Shown here: positions 5,086-7,993 of the stretch, in pieces
How positions within the stretch are numbered: position 1 is the first letter of the stretch
Layout: each line of letters starts with the position of its first letter
NCBI GenBank assembly: GCA_007132255.1
Contig: SLOZ01000115.1
Coordinates: forward strand, 1 to 7,993
Direction of reading: 5' to 3'
Source of the DNA: Limnochordia bacterium
GTDB taxonomy: Bacteria; Bacillota; Limnochordia; Darwinibacteriales; B1SED10-159
Length of the DNA stretch: 7,993 nt
The notes under the pieces: model-generated
Told to the model about the DNA's origin: nothing
Seen by the model: the letters and a program-made list of their open reading frames with translations, nothing else
Database searches by the model: none
Program-made: the position numbers and the translations under genes

Positions 5086-5774
5086 TGACCTCCCTCCAGT
5101 TCCTTGAGAATATCTTCCAGAGCTTGGCGGGGATTGGGAGCAGCAGTGATTGGTCGTCCGATAACGAGAAAGTCACTACCGGCGTCTGCAGCTTGCCGGG
5201 GCGTCGTTACACGCTTTTGGTCATCATCGGCCTGTTGGGGACGGATTCCAGGTGTCACCGCAAGAAACTGGGAACCAAGGTTCTCCTTGATAACAGCTGT
5301 TTCTAAGGGTGAACACACCACGCCAGAAAGCCCTGCGGCCTTGGCCAAGCGCGCATAGCGAACGGCAGCGGCTTCCACGGTACCGGGAATTCCAATCTCC
5401 TCATTTAACGCTGCCTGATCAGTACTCGTCAGCTGCGTGACGCCGATTACCTGCAGTGTATTTCCGGCCGCTTCAGCAGCGGCTTCCATCATCTTCCGAC
5501 CACCAGCGCAGTGTACGTTCAACATATCGACACCGAGGCCACGCAGCACGGTCACCGTTCTTGCCACGGTGTTGGGAATGTCGTGCAGCTTCAAATCCAA
5601 GAAGATTCGCAGGTCTCGTCGCAGCAAAGTCTCAATAATCGCTGGCCCAGACGCGTAATACAACTCCATACCCACCTTGACATGCTTTACATTCGGCCCC
5701 AATGCATCCACCATTTCGACAGCCTGTTCCAAGCTCGGAACGTCCAGCGCTACGATAACAATTGGTTGTTTCAA
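5082..5774 (-). CDS. pyrF: Orotidine 5'-phosphate decarboxylase
   Basis: A 230-residue TIM-barrel enzyme (EC 4.1.1.23) that decarboxylates OMP to UMP, the last step of the de novo route. The catalytic Lys-Asp-Lys-Asp network is visible: K33 in VKVGMELYY, then D60, K62 and D65 in FLDLKLHDIPNTV. D11 (VALDVPS) binds the ribose. The phosphate-binding elements are VTPGIRP (173-179) and DFLVIGRPI (201-209). The start is a TTG at 5774, since AAGGGGGA (5782-5789) lies exactly 7 bases upstream and the TTG overlaps the pyrD stop by 4 bases (TTGA). An in-frame start at 5864 would add 30 residues lying inside pyrD that do not belong to the family. Annotation programs may therefore over-extend this gene. 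Confidence 0.97.
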   Translation of the reverse strand: MKQPIVIVALDVPSLEQAVEMVDALGPNVKHVKVGMELYYASGPAIIETLLRRDLRIFLDLKLHDIPNTVARTVTVLRGLGVDMLNVHCAGGRKMMEAAAEAAGNTLQVIGVTQLTSTDQAALNEEIGIPGTVEAAAVRYARLAKAAGLSGVVCSPLETAVIKENLGSQFLAVTPGIRPQQADDDQKRVTTPRQAADAGSDFLVIGRPITAAPNPRQALEDILKELEGGQ

Positions 5775-6709
5775 AGAGCAATCCCCCTTATTTCGTCCAA
5801 CGATCTCACACCTTCTTGCAGCATCCATTCCTCGATTTCCCGAACAATGCGCGGTCCTGCCCAAGGATCCGTGAAATTCGCGGTACCAACCTGAACAGCG
5901 CCGGCGCCCACCATGAAAAATTCCAGTGCATCGCTGCCTGACGTTATGCCGCCACAGCCGACAATGGGCACGTCCACGGTCTTCGCTGTCTGGTAGACCA
6001 TAGAAAGCGCAACGGGTTTGATAGCTGGTCCCGAGAGACCGCCATGAACGGTGGACAATACCGGTTGGCGCGCCTTGACATCCACTGCCATACCCCGCAG
6101 TGTGTTAACCAGTGTTAAGCCGTCAGCCCCGGCCTCTACGGCAGCCTCGGCTAAGGGGCGGATATCCGTCACGTTCGGTGACAGTTTCACGAACAGCGGC
6201 GTATTGACTCGCTCGCGCACCGCTCTCACAAGTCGCTTTAACACCGCCGGATCCGTGCCGAATGCCAAGCCGCCCTGTTTGACGTTAGGGCAGGATACAT
6301 TTAACTCCAAGACATCTGCCAATTGTGTGTCTGCCACAGCTTCTGCAAGCTGGCAGTATTCCTCCAGGGCTGCTCCGGCGATATTCACCCAGACGCACAC
6401 GTCTTGCGCCGCCAACCAAGGCAGTTCGGAGTTCAGTACCTCAGCGATACCCGGATTGGCTAAGCCGATGGCGTTGAGCATACCGGCTGTTACTTCCGTA
6501 ACTCGCGGCACGGAATTGCCATCTCTGGGTGAAACGGTCACCGCCTTGGCGCAAACACCACCCAGCTGGTTAAGGGGATAATATTGGCTGTATTCTCGAC
6601 CCCACCCAAAACACCCCGATGCCGTTAAGACAGGGTTACGCATGGTCACGCTTCCCAAATCCACTGTCAGATCCGTGTCCATCTTCGCAGCCATTTTTTT
6701 CGCACTCAC
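5771..6709 (-). CDS. pyrD: Dihydroorotate dehydrogenase, class IB catalytic subunit
   Basis: A 312-residue FMN enzyme (NAD-linked, EC 1.3.1.14) that oxidises dihydroorotate to orotate as the catalytic subunit of a PyrD2-PyrK2 complex in the cytosol. Diagnostic features are MRNPVLTASGCFGWGREY (23-40), AIGLANPG (80-87), and LELNVSCPNVKQGG (134-147), with the class 1 catalytic base Cys140. FVKLSPNV (173-180), LVNTLRGMAVD (200-210) and the FMN phosphate site GCGGITSG (251-258) follow. The presence of pyrK next door confirms class IB. The GTG at 6709 is used because it overlaps the pyrK stop by 4 bases (GTGA) and has GAGGTG just upstream. The alternatives Met6 and Met10 would match the usual family start better but lack a ribosome site. 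An A7 run lies near the start. Confidence 0.96.
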   Translation of the reverse strand: MSAKKMAAKMDTDLTVDLGSVTMRNPVLTASGCFGWGREYSQYYPLNQLGGVCAKAVTVSPRDGNSVPRVTEVTAGMLNAIGLANPGIAEVLNSELPWLAAQDVCVWVNIAGAALEEYCQLAEAVADTQLADVLELNVSCPNVKQGGLAFGTDPAVLKRLVRAVRERVNTPLFVKLSPNVTDIRPLAEAAVEAGADGLTLVNTLRGMAVDVKARQPVLSTVHGGLSGPAIKPVALSMVYQTAKTVDVPIVGCGGITSGSDALEFFMVGAGAVQVGTANFTDPWAGPRIVREIEEWMLQEGVRSLDEIRGIAL

Positions 6710-7461
6710 AGTATCACCTCATCTGCCCGGAAGACCGGGCCATCCGCACAAACTCGCTGCATGCCTGAGGTTGTCTGGCAAACACACCCCGTGCATGCTC
6801 CGACACCGCACGCCATCCGCTCTTCCAATGAGATCCAAGCCGGGATTCCCGCCGCAGCGGCCCATTGTTGAACGGCATACAGCATCGGCTTGGGACCACA
6901 GGCGTAGACTCGTTGGCCGATGGTGCTCAATTGCCCGGCGGCGTCGATCACAGTTCCGTGCACGCCCAGCGTACCGTCGTCCGTAGCCGGGATTACCTGC
7001 TCTGCGCATCTCGAAAAATGCTCTATCCAAAACGCGTCTTGACCGGACGCCCAACCCAAAATAACGTGGACACGGTTGCCTGCATCGTGCAGCGCCTCGA
7101 CTAGCTGCCGCAGAGGCGGAATACCCAGACCACCACCGAACACCACAACGTCTTCGGAAGCCTGCGGGAGGGGATATCCCTGACCTAGAGGACCCAACAC
7201 ATCCACTACTGTTCCGGCCTTCAACTGACTCAGCTCATGGGTTCCACGACCCACCACTTTGTACACCAGTGTCAATCGTTCCTGCAGCGAACAAACATGT
7301 CCGATACTAATGGGCCGCCGCAGTACGTGGGTTTGCCCATTGCCTACCAAGACCTGTAAGAATTGCCCTGGCTGGACAGCGCCATAGGCAAATGGACCTG
7401 TCAGCTCCATTTGCCAGACACCGGGTGCCACACATGAATGTGAAACTACTTGCATGTCCAA
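6706..7461 (-). CDS. pyrK: Dihydroorotate dehydrogenase electron transfer subunit
   Basis: A 251-residue FAD and [2Fe-2S] protein of the ferredoxin-NADP reductase superfamily. It takes electrons from the FMN of PyrD and passes them through its iron-sulfur centre and FAD to NAD+. The order is a FAD barrel with LRRPISIG (47-54), a NAD-binding part with FGGGLGIPPL (108-117) and CGPKPML (188-194), and a C-terminal cluster with Cys218, Cys223, Cys226 and Cys238 in the C-x4-C-x2-C-x11-C spacing of PyrK. An additional Cys228 lies between. The start is taken as a TTG at 7461, because AAGGAG (7470-7475) is 8 bases upstream; the ATG at 7455 is possible, but 14 bases from that site. The gene overlaps the pyrC end by 16 bases. 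Confidence 0.96.
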   Translation of the reverse strand: MDMQVVSHSCVAPGVWQMELTGPFAYGAVQPGQFLQVLVGNGQTHVLRRPISIGHVCSLQERLTLVYKVVGRGTHELSQLKAGTVVDVLGPLGQGYPLPQASEDVVVFGGGLGIPPLRQLVEALHDAGNRVHVILGWASGQDAFWIEHFSRCAEQVIPATDDGTLGVHGTVIDAAGQLSTIGQRVYACGPKPMLYAVQQWAAAAGIPAWISLEERMACGVGACTGCVCQTTSGMQRVCADGPVFRADEVIL

Positions 7462-7993
7462 GGCAGCGACTCCTTCCCATCAACCAATGTCAGCACCGGC
7501 CAGCCCGCCAACATACGACCTACAAAGGGATTGTTCGTCCCCATACTGGCAAACTCAACCGAGCGCACTTCCTGCCGCAGTTGTAAATCGATGACCGTAA
7601 TGTCGGCAGGACCGCCCACCGTTAACTCCTGCATCGCGCCGGCTATGGCGGCGGGTGCCTGGGTCAAACTCTGCAAAAGCCGCTCGAGGCTCAACCATCC
7701 ATGCGCTACCAGTTCCGTGTACAGAACCGGAAAGGCCGTTTCCAAACCCGTGACTCCAAACGGCATCTGAACGTGCCAATCGCCTTCCTTTTCCGTTCCA
7801 TGCGGTGCGTGATCGGTCGCCACACAATCGATGATGCCCGCGGCAAGACCCTCTACTAAGGCCTTCCGGTCAGCGGCCGTACGTAGAGGTGGTTTCATCT
7901 GGTAGTGACCCAACGGATGTCCAACATGTCCAGAATCCAATACCAGGTGATGAGGCGTAACCTCGCAGGTCACCGGCAATCCCTGCGCCTTAG
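7446..7993 (-). CDS. pyrC: Dihydroorotase, C-terminal part (runs off the right edge)
   Basis: The last 182 or so codons of dihydroorotase (EC 3.5.2.3), the zinc enzyme that cyclises carbamoyl-aspartate to dihydroorotate. The reading frame stays open to the window edge (KAQGLPVTCEVTPHHL), so the Leu codon TTG near 7979 is internal and the true start is outside. Visible are the metal-ligand segment CEVTPHHL, QMKPPLR (usually MNPPLR), the IDCVATDHAPH segment with the catalytic Asp and following His, FGVTGLET, and the C-terminal GGPADITVID and NNPFVGRML motifs of type I dihydroorotases. The missing N-terminal part should hold the HxH zinc motif. In the Bacillus operon pyrC is followed by carbamoyl-phosphate synthetase genes; here pyrK follows at once, with a 16-base overlap. 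Confidence 0.96.
   Translation of the reverse strand, partial: KAQGLPVTCEVTPHHLVLDSGHVGHPLGHYQMKPPLRTAADRKALVEGLAAGIIDCVATDHAPHGTEKEGDWHVQMPFGVTGLETAFPVLYTELVAHGWLSLERLLQSLTQAPAAIAGAMQELTVGGPADITVIDLQLRQEVRSVEFASMGTNNPFVGRMLAGWPVLTLVDGKESLPWTCK

Noticed and set aside
5771..5864. Extending PyrF by 30 residues to an upstream start
   Set aside because: The extra residues lie inside pyrD in another frame and do not match PyrF; the TTG at 5774 has a well-placed ribosome site.

Overview
The window looks like a chromosomal segment of a low-to-mid GC Gram-positive bacterium (Bacillota, probably a Bacilli-type aerobic spore-former lineage). The grounds are Bacillus-style Shine-Dalgarno sites, frequent TTG and GTG starts, a class IB dihydroorotate dehydrogenase with its PyrK partner, and a dCTP deaminase of the kind found in alkaliphilic Bacillus. 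The genus cannot be fixed from sequence reading alone. Nearly every gene lies on the minus strand, so transcription runs right to left.

Right half (about 4510-7993): the distal part of a de novo pyrimidine operon in the order pyrC (5' end off the window) - pyrK - pyrD - pyrF - pyrE. The genes overlap by 16, 4, 4 and 4 bases, as expected of a translationally coupled operon. It ends at a strong hairpin terminator at 4461-4497. The carbamoyl-phosphate synthetase genes that lie between pyrC and pyrK in the classical Bacillus operon are absent here. Together the enzymes take carbamoyl-aspartate to dihydroorotate, orotate, OMP and UMP.

Centre (about 3961-4500): one plus-strand gene, a small FmdB-type zinc-ribbon protein, converges on pyrE and shares the terminator. 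It is divergent from the leftward cluster, across a 255-base intergenic region with candidate promoters and a short palindrome that could be an operator.

Left half (134-3960): a tightly packed minus-strand cluster of seven genes. First comes a small, divergent uracil-DNA-glycosylase-like protein, then a dCTP deaminase that is probably the bifunctional Dcd-Dut type. These are followed by four consecutive, mutually dissimilar GNAT acetyltransferases and a DsrE-like small protein. The first two genes form a plausible uracil/dUTP unit: one makes dUMP while keeping dUTP low, the other looks built to recognise uracil in DNA. The role of the GNAT array is unknown.

Left edge (1-110): a decayed stretch with a TnpB-like RuvC-III/zinc-ribbon signature followed by nested hairpins. 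It looks like the right end of a degenerate IS200/IS605-family element running off the window.

No tRNA, rRNA or CRISPR array was seen. The most interesting parts are the UDG-like/dcd pair and the run of four GNAT genes. No clearly new biological system can be claimed from the sequence alone.
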